NCBI RefSeq assembly: GCF_003931915.1
Contig: NZ_RSAA01000008.1
Location: 203,421 to 267,420, forward strand
Length of the DNA: 64,000 nt
Source of the DNA: Saccharopolyspora rhizosphaerae
Lineage (GTDB): Bacteria; Actinomycetota; Actinomycetes; Mycobacteriales; Pseudonocardiaceae
Direction of reading: 5' to 3'
This document shows positions 52,206 to 62,416 of this stretch, one piece after another. Position 1 is the stretch's first letter; each line of letters starts with the position of its first letter. Both the position numbers and the translations under genes were made by a program. The notes beneath the pieces were generated by a model. The model had not been told where the DNA came from, did not search any database, and saw nothing but the letters and a program-made list of their open reading frames with translations.

Positions 52206-54076
52206 ATCCGTTCGAAGTCGGCGTCGACCACGTCGTCGTCGCCGCCCGACTGCGTCCCGCTGCCGGAGCCGGCGCCCCCTGCAGCGGTCTGCGCGGCCAA
52301 CCCCTGGTACATCTGCCGGAGGTCGTCCGTCAGCGGACGAACCCGGTCGGGCGGCGCCTCGTTCTGCACCGCCTCACGTGCCTCGTTGATCAGCATCTCC
52401 GCGCGAGCCCGCTCGTTCGACGGGGCCGCGTCACCGAGCTCATCGAGTCGCTTCTCGACCTGGTAAGCCGCCGAGTCGAGTTCGTTGCGGGCCTCGACCG
52501 CTGCACGCAGCCGCTCGTCCTCGGAGCGGTTGCGCTCGGCCTCGGCAACCATGCGCTCGACTTCGCTCTTGTCGAGGTTGGAGCTGTCGCTGATGGTGAT
52601 GCTTTGCTCCGCTCCGGTGTCCTTGTCCCGCGCGGTCACGCTGAGTATGCCGTTGGCGTCGACGTCGAAGGTGACCTCGATCTGCGGCTCCCCTCGCGGC
52701 GCCGGACGGATGTTCTCCAACCGGAACCGCCCGAGAACGCGGTTGTCGGCCGCGCGTTCACGCTCTCCCTGGAGCACAACGACGTCCACGGCGGACTGGT
52801 TGTCTTCCGCGGTCGAGAACACCTCGGTGCGGCGCGCCGGGATCGTGGTGTTGCGCTCGATCAGCTTGGTCATCACCCCACCGCGAGTCTCCACGCCCAG
52901 CGACAGCGGTGTGACGTCGAGCAGCAGCACGTCCTGCACGTCTCCCTTGAGCACGCCCGCCTGCACCGCAGCCCCCAGCGCGACGACCTCGTCCGGGTTG
53001 ACGCTCATGTTGGGTTCCTTGCCGCCGGTCAGCTTCCGCACCAGCGATTGCACGGCCGGAATCCGAGTTGAGCCGCCGACCAGGATGACCTCGTCGATGT
53101 CGTTCTCGCTGATCTTCGCGTCGCCCATCGCTTGCTTTACCGGGTCCAGGCACCGGTCGATGAGATCGCTGGTCAGCTTTTCGAACGTGGACCGCATGAT
53201 CGAGGTCTGCAGGTGCTTCGGTCCCGAGGCGTCAGCAGTGATGAACGGCAGACTCACCTGCGTCTGCGACACCGAGCTCAACTCGACCTTGGCCTTCTCC
53301 GCCGCCTCGAAGAGCCGTTGCAACGCCTGCGGATCGTTGCGCAGGTCGATCCCGTTGTCCCGCTGGAAGTCGTCAGCCAGGTGGTCGACCAGCCTCCGGT
53401 CGAAGTCGTCACCGCCGAGGTGGCCATCACCGGCGGTGGAGCGGACCTCCACCACCCCGTCACCGACGTCGAGGATGCTGACGTCGAAGGTGCCACCACC
53501 CAGGTCGAACACCAGCACCGTCTCGTGATTTCGCTTGTCCATGCCGTAAGCCAGCGCAGCAGCCGTCGGCTCGTTGATGATTCGCAAAACCTCAAGTCCC
53601 GCGATCCGACCCGCGTCCTTGGTCGCGGTGCGCTGTGCGTCGTTGAAATAGGCGGGCACTGTGATGACAGCCTCCGTCACGCGCTCGCCCAACGACTTAC
53701 CTGCGTCGTCGGCAAGCTTGCGCAGCACCTGGGCGCTGATCTCCTCCGGCGCGTACTGCTTGCCCCGAACCCCGAAGCGGGTGTTGCCGTCCTCGTCGGG
53801 GACGACGTCGAAGCCGACCGCGTCGGCCTCGCTCGTCACCTCCTCGTACCGGCGTCCGATGAACCGCTTCGAGGAGTAGATGGTTCCCTTGGGGTTCAAG
53901 ATCGCTTGACGGCGTGCCAGCTGCCCCACAAGCCGCTCCCCGGAATCGGTGAAGGCGACCACCGACGGCGTGGTTCGGGAGCCTTCGACGTTCGGAATGA
54001 CTGAGGGCTCACCGCCCTCCCACACAGCGATCACCGAGTTCGTCGTACCCAAGTCGATACCGACTGCTTTAGCCAT
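52202..54076 (-). CDS. dnaK: Hsp70 chaperone DnaK
   Basis: A 624-aa Hsp70. Signatures are [40 protein letters not shown] and [20 protein letters not shown]. The linker [19 protein letters not shown] and substrate-binding domain follow, ending in an acidic [12 protein letters not shown] tail. Spacing of motifs is normal. The operon lacks grpE and carries CbpA/CbpM instead of DnaJ/HspR, so this is probably a secondary, stress-specialised copy. A broken hsp20 lies 60 bases upstream on the same strand. Confidence 0.96.
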   Translation of the reverse strand: MAKAVGIDLGTTNSVIAVWEGGEPSVIPNVEGSRTTPSVVAFTDSGERLVGQLARRQAILNPKGTIYSSKRFIGRRYEEVTSEADAVGFDVVPDEDGNTRFGVRGKQYAPEEISAQVLRKLADDAGKSLGERVTEAVITVPAYFNDAQRTATKDAGRIAGLEVLRIINEPTAAALAYGMDKRNHETVLVFDLGGGTFDVSILDVGDGVVEVRSTAGDGHLGGDDFDRRLVDHLADDFQRDNGIDLRNDPQALQRLFEAAEKAKVELSSVSQTQVSLPFITADASGPKHLQTSIMRSTFEKLTSDLIDRCLDPVKQAMGDAKISENDIDEVILVGGSTRIPAVQSLVRKLTGGKEPNMSVNPDEVVALGAAVQAGVLKGDVQDVLLLDVTPLSLGVETRGGVMTKLIERNTTIPARRTEVFSTAEDNQSAVDVVVLQGERERAADNRVLGRFRLENIRPAPRGEPQIEVTFDVDANGILSVTARDKDTGAEQSITISDSSNLDKSEVERMVAEAERNRSEDERLRAAVEARNELDSAAYQVEKRLDELGDAAPSNERARAEMLINEAREAVQNEAPPDRVRPLTDDLRQMYQGLAAQTAAGGAGSGSGTQSGGDDDVVDADFERM

Positions 54077-54135
54077 GAGTAGCTCCTGTCAAACGAAAGC
54101 AGATCGAGAAGCACTGCCGATCGCGCTTGCTCGCC

Positions 54136-54496
54136 TCAGCCGCCGGAAATTCGCAGCATCAGCACGCCAACTTCGCGGTAGCGGAGATTCTCGGGATCGA
54201 GGTTCTCGCCCAGGAACGGTTGGGCCGAAGCCGCCCTGCGGGCCCTCATCCACGATCACTTCATCGCCTTCCGGCGCACTGGACGCCCCACAACGCGGAC
54301 GTTCACCCCAGGACGTTCGACCGCCACGTCCACGTCGTCGTGGGACACACCTGGAACGCCCCACGCGCCGAAGAACCCCACCATTCCGGCGGAAGGCCTT
54401 CATGGGCGTGGGCCGCTGCCACGCGCGCGCACCACGGAACGGTTGTGCGACCTCCCTGGCCCACTCGTGGAACGAGTCGGACCGATTCAGCGTCAT
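54136..54496 (-). pseudogene. Frameshifted small heat-shock protein (Hsp20)
   Basis: Fragments of one Hsp20 are spread over three frames. MTLNRSDSFHEWAREVAQPF, ARAWQRPTPMKAFRR begins at ATG 54496. A second frame encodes VPGVSHDDVDVAVERPGVNV. A third has APEGDEVIVDEGPQGGF, then another shift gives FLGENLDPENLRYREVGVLM and LRISGG before a stop. The order fits the alpha-crystallin domain of actinobacterial Hsp20 (18 kDa antigen type). It lies 60 bases upstream of dnaK and was probably its operon partner. Confidence 0.75.
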
Positions 54497-54848
54497 CGCG
54501 GTACTCCTCGATCGGACTGGAGCGGGGGCAACACCATTTCCGGACCTGCCGACTCCGCCAGGCACAGTCCACAGACACTTGTCGGCGGCCGATCGGGAAG
54601 TTCGACGTGCAAGCCCGTCCAGGAGCTGTCGAACTCGCCTGGTCCGCTGCGTTCAGTTTGCCGCTCACGCAGACGCGGCGCGTCCATCCCCGGAGACAAA
54701 ATCCCCGCCAGGGTTCGGCCTGTCGAAGCAACCGCTCGGCCGGGCGCCACCCCTCAGTGCGGCGCCCAACGCCGTCGTGAACGAGTTGTGAGACCCGAAC
54801 CAGCGCGTAACGTGGCGGGACGTAGGAGAAGCCGTCGGGGGGGCTCCC
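54497..54848. other. Divergent control region of the stress operon and PucR-type regulator
   Basis: About 350 bases. A small inverted repeat GGGCGCC (54742-54748) / GGCGCCC (54761-54767) is present. No CIRCE or HAIR motif was found by eye. No gene is seen. Confidence 0.45.
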
Positions 54849-56546
54849 ATGGAAGACCCGAACATCCCTGCAGAACCACGGGACAGCAGTAGTCGGGCGA
54901 TAGGGACCGGTTCCGGCTTCGACTGCCTGTTCCAGCTCTCGATAAGGATGTTCCAACGCCGTGATCAGGCGGAAATCCTGCGGTTGGCGATGGAGTCGGT
55001 GCCTACCCTCGGCCCCTACCGAGCCCTGTCCGCCTACCTGCAACGTGATCAGAAAATGATCGAGTTCGTCGGCGACGAGCACGGTCCGCCCAGCGAGCTG
55101 GTCGAACAGCTCGGCGCCCTGGACGACGAGGACGGCTCCGTCGCGGTACCAGGGGCGACATGGGCGCGGGCCTTCTGCCTGAAGGACTCGGGTGGAAGGA
55201 GCGGCTATCTCGTGGTCACGGCGAAGGCCGCGCCAGGCCTCGACGAGCTGTTGCTGCTCAGCGCTCTCGCTCAACAAACGGGTGCAGCCGTGGCGAACGC
55301 GTGGTTGCACCAGAGCGAACGCGAGCACTCATTGCAACTAGGCCGGCTGAGCGATGAACTCTCGGTGATGAACCAGCGTCTCCAAGAGGCGGTCGCAGAC
55401 ATGCAGCACCGCCAGACCATCCATGACGCCTTCACGCACATCGTGGCTTCTGACGGCCGCGAGCACGAGATCGCGACCACCGTGCACGAGCTGACCGGAT
55501 GCGCCGTCGGCATCGAGGACCGCTTCGGCAACTTGCTGGCATGGGCGGGTCCTGGGAGACCCGATCCGTACCCGAAACCGGACGCGCGGCGGGAAGAAGT
55601 TCTCCAACAAGCGGCCATCTGTGACGGACTGACCCGTGATCGAGGCTGCGTTGTTGCCTTGGCACGATCACGGCACGAGATCCTGGGGGTCGTCGTCCTG
55701 GTCGTTCCAGGCCCCACGGTCCGACCCGACGTGAGGTACACCCTGCAGCACGCGGCCATGGCCCTTGGACTGCGCCTGAGTCACGACCGGAACCTGGCCG
55801 AGATCGAGCTCCGGTTGCGACGTGATCTCGTCGAAGACCTCATCGCCGGCACGAACGATCCGAGCGTCTTCGCCCGGTCCGAGGCGGTGGGGCACAACCT
55901 CCACGCCCCGCATCACGCCGTGGCCATGCGGTGGCCCGGTCGACGCACCGAGGAAAAACTCGCGGCTGCTGCCCGGAAGGCCTCGCGGAAGTTGGGCATG
56001 TCCATCCTCCTGGCACGCCGGCCTGGGATGGTGGTCTTGTTCAGCTGCGGCCAACCCGACTCCAGCTTCTTCCGCGCAGTGGCGGACGGAATGGGCACTG
56101 ACCGTGGAGCGATCGGAGTGGGGGGCCGCTGCGAGTCGCCGGAGAATTTCGCGCGGTCGTTCCAGGAGGCGTTGCGTTCCCTTCGGATCCGACAACAGTC
56201 GAGGCTGAGCAACGGAATCACCTTCTTCGACGAACTTGGCATCTACCGCATCCTCGGTGAAGGCGACGGAGGTGCCAGCATCGAAGCGTTCGTCCAAGAG
56301 TGGATCGGCTCCCTCCTGGAATACGACCGCAGGCACCACTCGAACCTGGTACGTACGCTGTCGCAGTACCTCGAATGCGGTGGGAACTACAACGCCACGG
56401 CCAACGGGCTTGTCATCCATCGGAGCACCCTCCGATACCGCCTTCGTCGAATCCGGGAGATTTCGCGCATCGACATCAACGAGGTTGACAACCGTCTCAA
56501 CCTCCACGTTGCTACCCGCGCGTGGCGAATTCTCGACGCGACTTAA
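54849..56546 (+). CDS. GAF and PucR/CdaR-type transcriptional regulator
   Basis: A 565-aa protein. The N-terminal part (about 30-160) resembles a GAF sensor, with LLLLSALAQQTGAAVANAWL as its last helix. A coiled linker (about 165-195) and a second sensor-like region follow (HELTGCAVGIEDRFGNLLAW). The C-terminal PucR HTH_30 domain is clear: LVRTLSQYLECGGNYNATAN then IHRSTLRYRLRRIREI. It is divergent from the hsp20-dnaK operon and is a candidate controller of the island. Ligand unknown. Confidence 0.85.
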   Translation: MEDPNIPAEPRDSSSRAIGTGSGFDCLFQLSIRMFQRRDQAEILRLAMESVPTLGPYRALSAYLQRDQKMIEFVGDEHGPPSELVEQLGALDDEDGSVAVPGATWARAFCLKDSGGRSGYLVVTAKAAPGLDELLLLSALAQQTGAAVANAWLHQSEREHSLQLGRLSDELSVMNQRLQEAVADMQHRQTIHDAFTHIVASDGREHEIATTVHELTGCAVGIEDRFGNLLAWAGPGRPDPYPKPDARREEVLQQAAICDGLTRDRGCVVALARSRHEILGVVVLVVPGPTVRPDVRYTLQHAAMALGLRLSHDRNLAEIELRLRRDLVEDLIAGTNDPSVFARSEAVGHNLHAPHHAVAMRWPGRRTEEKLAAAARKASRKLGMSILLARRPGMVVLFSCGQPDSSFFRAVADGMGTDRGAIGVGGRCESPENFARSFQEALRSLRIRQQSRLSNGITFFDELGIYRILGEGDGGASIEAFVQEWIGSLLEYDRRHHSNLVRTLSQYLECGGNYNATANGLVIHRSTLRYRLRRIREISRIDINEVDNRLNLHVATRAWRILDAT

Positions 56547-56607
56547 GCGCCGGGAATGTCGCAAGAAGCCTTTCCGTGCTGTCGAAGATCAACGTGTTCT
56601 CCCTGGC

Positions 56608-57045
56608 TCAGGAGGCGCTGGCGCCGATCCCCTGCTCGACCCACTCGCGCAGAGCCTGCTCGGGCAACGCCCCGGCCTGGCGTGCGATGACCCTGCCTTT
56701 GTCGAGCATGAGCAGAGTCGGGACGGCCTGCACGGTGAACCGCTGCGAGGTCTTCGGGGCAGCGTCGACGTTGACCTTCACGAGCTTCAGCCGGCCGGCG
56801 TGCTCTTTGGCCACCTTCTCCAGAGCCGGGCTGACCATCCTGCACGGCCCGCACCACGGCGCCCACAGGTCGGCCAGCACGACCAGGGACGACTTCTCAG
56901 CAACTTCCGCGAAGTCGGCGTCCCCGGCCTCAACGATCCACGGGATCGGCCGATGACATTGACCGCATGTAGGCCGCCCCTCGCCCACCGGCGGTATCCG
57001 GTTGACGCGTCCACAATGTTCGCATCGGATCTTCTGCGGTTCCAT
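56608..57045 (-). CDS. trxC: Thioredoxin 2-type (zinc-finger thioredoxin)
   Basis: A 145-aa protein. The N-terminal zinc ribbon has CEHCGRVNRIPPVGEGRPTC then GQC (two CxxC pairs). The thioredoxin fold holds LADLWAPWCGPCRMVSPALE with the WCGPC active site and TVQAVPTLLMLDKG with the cis-proline. This is the TrxC layout, linked to oxidative stress. ATG 57045 begins the zinc ribbon. It lies near a thioredoxin-reductase-like fusion gene at 58636. Confidence 0.92.
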   Translation of the reverse strand: MEPQKIRCEHCGRVNRIPPVGEGRPTCGQCHRPIPWIVEAGDADFAEVAEKSSLVVLADLWAPWCGPCRMVSPALEKVAKEHAGRLKLVKVNVDAAPKTSQRFTVQAVPTLLMLDKGRVIARQAGALPEQALREWVEQGIGASAS

Positions 57046-57183
57046 GCTGTCCCCAAGCTCCCTCGCATCTGCGCCGGAAGCGCATGCCAGCACGAGTTTG
57101 CCCCTTGCTGAACCGACGTTCCAGCGCTCCGCAGGACCAAATCCGCTGCCGAGAACCAGCCCGGTGAAACGAACGCAACCTGC

Positions 57184-58578
57184 TCACCCCCCACGGCGAA
57201 GGCGTCCACGAGCAGCGCGCAGCTTGCGGCGCAGCCGGGAGAACGTGGGCCGGAGGAGGTGCAACCGACCGGCCGGTGTCGTCGAGACGGCGGTCCTGTG
57301 CGCACCGCCGACCGGATCGATCTCAGCGAGGATCCGGGAAAGGTCGGCCAGTACGCTGCCGACGACCAGCCAGCTCGTGGTCGTCGAGCCGACGGTGTCC
57401 CCGCCGTGCGCAGCCATGTGCTGGCTCAGCGAGGCCAGTTGCGCACGCGCTTCTTCGATGGCATGGATCAGCTGCTGCCGGGGCGGCTCCTCGCCCGGTC
57501 GTTCAGAAGCATCGGGGTCGTCGGCAACCAGGGCCCGTGACCATGTGTCGACCCCGTTGCCGATGCTGGTCACCACTTTCCCGACCCTCGCGGCGACGAC
57601 CGTGTCCCAGTCGGCGCCAGCGCGACCTTCTCCGATGTCGGCCAACGCTCGGGCGATTCCACTGGTCTGGTCGACGATGTGGTCGACCGCTTCGGTCGCT
57701 GCTTTCGCCCTCACCAGCAGTGCCGCTGGAGCAGGCTTGCGGGCGGGGCTCACGAATACGCTGCGGCGCGGGTTGTAGCGCAGGCTCTCGGAGGCACGGT
57801 CCAGCTGTTGCCGGATTTCGGCCACCTGGTCGTGGAAGTCCCGAGCGGTCCACAACAACTCCTTGGTTCTCGCAGGCGCGAACACCACATCCTCACGGGA
57901 GAGCTGCTCGCCGATGTCAACCAGCAGTCGACTGAGCTTCCGCGCCATCGCGGCGAGTGAGTCACGCGCAGCGTGCACATGCACAGGCGGAGCGATCAGC
58001 GCGTTGACCAACACCCCGACGAGCGCTCCCAGCAGCGTCTCGTAGACCCGTTCCTGGGCGTAACCCGGCACTGCGTCGCCTATCGCCATCACGAGCAGGG
58101 CGCTTACCGCGACTTGGCTCGTTTGACCGCCGAGCCTGGCCATCCGACCCACCACGAGCGCCAGCAGGAGCACGAACGTCAGGCTCCAAGCGTTGAGGCC
58201 CAGCGACCGCCCGAGCGCTAGAGCGAGCAGGACGCCCAACACGACACCCACGACCCTGCGCAGCCCGGACTGGAGGGTCTGGTAGATCGTGGCCTCCACG
58301 ACGAGCACCGCAGCCAGCGGCGCCAGCACCGGGTTGGGTGCGCCGGTGACCTGACCGCCCACCGCCCAGGCGATGCCCGCTGCGGCGGCCGTCTTGGAGA
58401 TCAGCACCAAGTCGCCTTCCGAGGTCGGGCCAGACCCGATCAGCGTTGCTCCGAAGGCCTTCACCCGCTCCAAGGCCGAAGACCACCTTCTCCTAGTATC
58501 ACCAGCGTCGCGGAATCGGTCGCCGACGTGCTCCGCGTCCGGCGTCCCGGGTCGTCGGGCTGACACCGCCACCACCAC
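57184..58578 (-). CDS. FUSC-family membrane protein (aromatic acid exporter-like)
   Basis: A 464-aa protein. The N-terminal half has five to six helices (LAPLAAVLVVEATIYQTLQS, VVGVVLGVLLALALGRSLG, VYETLLGALVGVLVNALIAP). The cytosolic C-terminal half is helical (LAAMARKLSRLLVDIGEQLS). The fold matches FUSC/ArAE proteins, thought to export aromatic acids or toxic organics. GTG codons repeat at the start (58578 and next two). It ends 139 bases before trxC's start on the same strand. Confidence 0.8.
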   Translation of the reverse strand: MVVAVSARRPGTPDAEHVGDRFRDAGDTRRRWSSALERVKAFGATLIGSGPTSEGDLVLISKTAAAAGIAWAVGGQVTGAPNPVLAPLAAVLVVEATIYQTLQSGLRRVVGVVLGVLLALALGRSLGLNAWSLTFVLLLALVVGRMARLGGQTSQVAVSALLVMAIGDAVPGYAQERVYETLLGALVGVLVNALIAPPVHVHAARDSLAAMARKLSRLLVDIGEQLSREDVVFAPARTKELLWTARDFHDQVAEIRQQLDRASESLRYNPRRSVFVSPARKPAPAALLVRAKAATEAVDHIVDQTSGIARALADIGEGRAGADWDTVVAARVGKVVTSIGNGVDTWSRALVADDPDASERPGEEPPRQQLIHAIEEARAQLASLSQHMAAHGGDTVGSTTTSWLVVGSVLADLSRILAEIDPVGGAHRTAVSTTPAGRLHLLRPTFSRLRRKLRAARGRLRRGG

Positions 58579-58635
58579 TCCCAGTATCGTCAGCGAACGG
58601 CGTCTCCGCGCCGGTGCTGAGCAGCCCTGCCATGA

Positions 58636-60351
58636 TCACGACGACGCTGGTTGCGATGCTGGCACCCGCAACGAACGGGTGGTGCCCACCGGGCGATCCA
58701 GGTGTTCGTGCACGAAGCGGACGGCCATGGCACCCTCGCCCACCGCCGAGGCGACACGCCTGGTGGACCCGCTGCGCACATCCCCCGCGGCGAACACCCC
58801 GGGCAGGCTGGTCTCGAGCAAGTACGGCGGGCGACCCGCGTACTGCCACAAGTCCGTCACCCCCATGACATCGGACCCGGTGAGGACGGAACCGCGTTCG
58901 TCGAGGGTGATCGCGTGGTTGAGCCACCGCGTGCACGGCGTCGCACCTATGAAGACGAACAGAGCGCGTGTCGGCACCGTTCGCCGCGTCCCGTCCCGGA
59001 TGTCCTTCACGACCAGCGAGTCGAGCCTCCTGGTGCCGTTCACCCGGCACACCTCGCTGTGCCTCATCACCTCCACACGGGGGTGGTTCTCGACCTGTTC
59101 CACGAGGTACCGGGACATGTTCTCGCCGAGGTCGGCTTCGCGGACCACGAGGTGCACGCGCTCCGCGTGCCCGGCGAGGAAGACCGTCGCCTGCCCTGCG
59201 GAATTGCCTCCGCCGACAACCACCACGGGATCGGATCGAAACATCCTCACCTCGTGCAACGTGGCGGCGTAGTACACGCCCGCTCCCTCGAACGGCCCGA
59301 TCCCCGGGACCTGGAGCCGACGGTAGTGAACGCCGGTTGCGAGCAAGACCGCACGACACGTCACGTCGCGCCCCTCTTCGACGCCAATGGCGTAATGACC
59401 GTCTCGCACGCTCAGGGATTTCGCCGCGACAGGAACGTTGACGTGAGCGCCGAACTTGTCCGCCTGCAGAACAGCTCGTTCAGCAAGCTCCGCGCCTGAA
59501 ATACCCGCGGGGAAGCCGAGGTAGTTCTCGATCCGCGATGAGGTTCCCGCCTGCCCGCCGGTGGCAAGACTTTCGAGCACGGTCGTGTTCAGTCCTTCGG
59601 AGGCACCGTAGACGGCGGCGGCAAGGCCGGCCGGACCCGCGCCGACGACCGCCAGGTCGCAGGAGATGTCCTCAGAGGTGTTGCGTCCCGAGCCAAGGGC
59701 TTCGGCCAATTCGGCGTTGCTCGGGTTACGCAGGACGACGTTCTCGTGGAGGATGACAACTGGCGTTTCCGAGGGCGCGACGCCGAACCGCCGCAGCACT
59801 TGCTCCGCGTGCTCGTCCTGCTCGACGTCGGTCCACCGGTACGGCAGGCGGTTGCGCGCCGCGAACTCGCACAGCCGCCGTGCATCCGGGGAGTAGCAGG
59901 AGCCGACGATGCGGAAACCGACTCCGAGGCCGATCAGCAGCGAGCGCCGGATCAGGTACGCCCGCAGGATCAGGTCTCCGAGCACCGCGTCCTGCTGCAC
60001 CACCTCCCGCAGCCAGTCCACCGGGACCGCGAGGACCTCGCCAGGTTCCGCGACCACGGCGGTGAGCGGCGATGCTTGTCGCGCCAACAATCCCAGCTCA
60101 CCGAGGAAACGGCCGGCACCGTGCACTCGGAGGACGTGCTCCTCCCGTCCGCCGTACCCTTCGACGACCGCGACCTTGCCAGCGAGGATTACGAAGAACT
60201 CGTGGACGCGCTGTCCTTCCTCGAAGAGCACGTCACCGCGCTGGGTTGGTCTGCGCTCGCTGCGGGTAGCGAGGCGGGCGATCTGCTCGTCGCTCAGCCG
60301 CGGGTACGCTCCGTGCAGGTCTGGTGTCTCCGCTGCAACATCGATGTTCAT
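58636..60351 (-). CDS. cNMP-binding, glutaredoxin-like and thioredoxin-reductase-like fusion protein
   Basis: A 571-aa protein. Residues about 15-140 are a cyclic-nucleotide-binding domain (GDVLFEEGQRVHEFFVILAG, GAGRFLGELGLLARQASPL). A glutaredoxin-like segment follows (IVGSCYSPDARRLCEFAARN). The flavin reductase (about 235-550) has LAVVGAGPAGLAAAVYGASE, VVVVGGGNSAGQATVFLAG and LPGVFAAGDVRSG. The CxxC of thioredoxin reductases is missing (GVYYAATLHE). It probably reduces another acceptor or uses the internal Cys of the glutaredoxin part, under cNMP control. Confidence 0.88.
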   Translation of the reverse strand: MNIDVAAETPDLHGAYPRLSDEQIARLATRSERRPTQRGDVLFEEGQRVHEFFVILAGKVAVVEGYGGREEHVLRVHGAGRFLGELGLLARQASPLTAVVAEPGEVLAVPVDWLREVVQQDAVLGDLILRAYLIRRSLLIGLGVGFRIVGSCYSPDARRLCEFAARNRLPYRWTDVEQDEHAEQVLRRFGVAPSETPVVILHENVVLRNPSNAELAEALGSGRNTSEDISCDLAVVGAGPAGLAAAVYGASEGLNTTVLESLATGGQAGTSSRIENYLGFPAGISGAELAERAVLQADKFGAHVNVPVAAKSLSVRDGHYAIGVEEGRDVTCRAVLLATGVHYRRLQVPGIGPFEGAGVYYAATLHEVRMFRSDPVVVVGGGNSAGQATVFLAGHAERVHLVVREADLGENMSRYLVEQVENHPRVEVMRHSEVCRVNGTRRLDSLVVKDIRDGTRRTVPTRALFVFIGATPCTRWLNHAITLDERGSVLTGSDVMGVTDLWQYAGRPPYLLETSLPGVFAAGDVRSGSTRRVASAVGEGAMAVRFVHEHLDRPVGTTRSLRVPASQPASS

Positions 60352-60943
60352 GGTCCCCCCGCTGCCGATCCTCGATCAGACGAATGTCGTGTCGACACAA
60401 CACCAGCACCGGACCTCACCGGGCTCCGCCCAGACGAGGAGTACGCCCTCGGACGATGAGCGTGCCCGCCTCAGGCGCGTGCTGGGATCACCGGGGCCGA
60501 CCTGCGTGCGATCAAGCGCAGCCGGAGATCCACCCGCAGCGATGTGACTCGCAAGCATTCCTCGCAACTTCCACTACTTCGTCCGACCACCGGTCGTACG
60601 TGCACAACAGGTTCATCCGCAGCCGGCTCTGAGGGCGGTCGTCCCCGCGGAGTTGAACTGACCGTCGCAACCATCGTGCCGACCACCGCACTACCCGACC
60701 TCGGCCCCGCAGTTCCAAGAACGCCTCCGCTGACTGTCACTGCAGGTCGATACGGGCACGTTCCGAGTCCTACGTGCCAGCCACCAGGGACAGCTCGGAC
60801 AAGCCCTGCAACTCAGTCCCGCTTTCGCCTCGGCGCAGGCCTCGAATCCGCCGCCACCGCATGGGCACGCCTTCAAGCCGCCTGGTCATCCCACCCCTCG
60901 ACCCGTACCCCGAAACGTTCTGCGGGACGAGCCAGGCACCGAC
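60352..60943. other. Intergenic, no gene recognised
   Basis: About 590 bases upstream of the fusion gene and downstream of the STAS gene. A minus-strand frame encoding NLLCTYDRWSDEVVEVARNA looks protein-like over 30 residues but is bounded by stops and has no visible family. Confidence 0.4.
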
Positions 60944-61573
60944 CTACTCCGCTGCGCTCGAACCCCAGCTTCCCTTCGGCCGGGCGCCCACGTCGAAAAT
61001 TCTGCGGTGCCGCCGCGCCGTGCGAGGCTCAGGCACTTCTGCCAACCCCTGCGGGCATCGCAACGCCGCCCACGACGCGGCCTCAGACCCCGTCTCCTCC
61101 AGGGCGGCGCGGTAGAGCGTGAAGACCTCCGACAGCGGCTCGTCCTCCATGGCGTGAAGCATGTTCGGCTCGAGGCCCATCAGCTCGAAGACGCCGTTGC
61201 GCGCAACCACCTCCGCCTCGACCCGACGCAGCACACCGAGGAGGTTCTCGTCCAGGCTCGTGACGCGCGACAGGTCCACCACCACGTGGTGTGCTCCGGC
61301 GTTGTGCAGCCCTGTGAGGTGCGCCGCCAGCTGCCGCGCAGCCCTGAGGTCGACGGGACCGCTGACCGTCACCACGGTGTAATGGGCACCGCGCTGCACC
61401 GAGTTGATCGTCATGTCCTCCTCATCGGCGGCGACCACAGAAGCACGTCCGACCAAGTCCTCCAGTACGGCGAGCGCAGCGCGGCGCCACAGGTCGGGAT
61501 GCAGGCTGGTTGGTCGCACCAGCGGTTCGCTTGCCATGTCCGGGCGCAAGGGTCGTCGAGTGACCATGAGCAC
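60944..61573 (-). CDS. STAS-domain protein (anti-sigma antagonist-like)
   Basis: A 209-aa protein. The STAS core (about 55-155) has HYTVVTVSGPVDLRAARQLA and HHVVVDLSRVTSLDENLLGV. The latter holds a Ser at the place phosphorylated in SpoIIAA-like antagonists (VTSLDE). An N-terminal helical extension and a basic C-terminal tail flank it. GTG 61573 has GGAGG six bases upstream. ATG 61414, also after GAGGAGG, would give the bare domain. It may control a stress sigma factor through partner switching. Confidence 0.75.
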   Translation of the reverse strand: MLMVTRRPLRPDMASEPLVRPTSLHPDLWRRAALAVLEDLVGRASVVAADEEDMTINSVQRGAHYTVVTVSGPVDLRAARQLAAHLTGLHNAGAHHVVVDLSRVTSLDENLLGVLRRVEAEVVARNGVFELMGLEPNMLHAMEDEPLSEVFTLYRAALEETGSEAASWAALRCPQGLAEVPEPRTARRHRRIFDVGARPKGSWGSSAAE

Positions 61574-61918
61574 GATCGTCCTCCACAGCTCTCACGATCA
61601 CTTCGACTTGGGAGAAGCAATTTTCCTCCCCCTGCCTGCCCCCGCGGGACGATCCGCCAAAGATCAGGCGGTCCGGAGCGTGATCGCGGACGACATCATC
61701 GTGTTCGTGGGAGGTGACTCTTGCCGCGGTGGTCCTGGTCGTTCCTCTGGCCTCAGCACTCCAGAACGCCGGCCCTCCGGGCGGGGTGCGTCCATGGCGT
61801 TATCGAGTCGCTGGGACACTTCGTGATGGGTCTAGAAGCGTTCGTCACGCTCCGCCTTCCGGCGTTCCTGTCTGTCGAAACACTGACTCCAGCACGACCG
61901 TCCCACCACGGGATGGGA
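61574..61918. other. Intergenic, no gene recognised
   Basis: About 345 bases between the STAS gene start and the pyrophosphatase stop. Plus-strand frames are open but show no family resemblance. Confidence 0.45.
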
Positions 61919-62416
61919 TTACATCGACCCGACCTCGTCAGCCCCGAAGCGGGCGAAGGCTTCACGCGCGACCTGTTCAGCGAACGCCCGGTCCTGCCAC
62001 CCCCGCACCTCGGAGCACTTGCCAGGCTCGATCTCCTTGTACACCGCGAAGAAGTGAGCGATCTCTTCGACCAGGTGCCACGGCAGGTCCCCGAGCTCTT
62101 CGACGTGCTGCTGGCGTGGGTCGTTCCCAGGGACGCACAGCAGTTTCGCGTCCGGGCCGTTCTGGTCACGCATCCAGAACACCCCGACGACTCGCGAGGT
62201 GATGTGACAGCCCGGGAAGGTTCGCTCCGCGGCCAGCACGAGCGCATCCAGTGGTTCGTCGTCCTCAGCAAGGGTGTTCGGTACGAATCCGTACTCCGCC
62301 GGGTACTGCATGGCGGTGAACAGCGTCCGGTCCAAGCGGATCCGACCGAGCCCCTGATCCATCTCGTACTTGTTGCGAGAATCCATCGGTGTTTCCACTA
62401 CGACGTCGAGTTCCAT
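61919..62416 (-). CDS. ppa: Inorganic pyrophosphatase (family I)
   Basis: A 165-aa enzyme. ELDVVVETPMDSRNKYEMDQ holds the Lys/Glu of the active site. YPAEYGFVPNTLAEDDEPLD and ALVLA give the D-DxxPLD metal cluster. FFAVYKEIEPGKCSEVRGWQ is the C-terminal signature. It hydrolyses pyrophosphate to drive biosynthesis. ATG 62416 has GGGAGG upstream. Its place in a stress island may mean an extra copy beside a housekeeping ppa. Confidence 0.95.
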   Translation of the reverse strand: MELDVVVETPMDSRNKYEMDQGLGRIRLDRTLFTAMQYPAEYGFVPNTLAEDDEPLDALVLAAERTFPGCHITSRVVGVFWMRDQNGPDAKLLCVPGNDPRQQHVEELGDLPWHLVEEIAHFFAVYKEIEPGKCSEVRGWQDRAFAEQVAREAFARFGADEVGSM

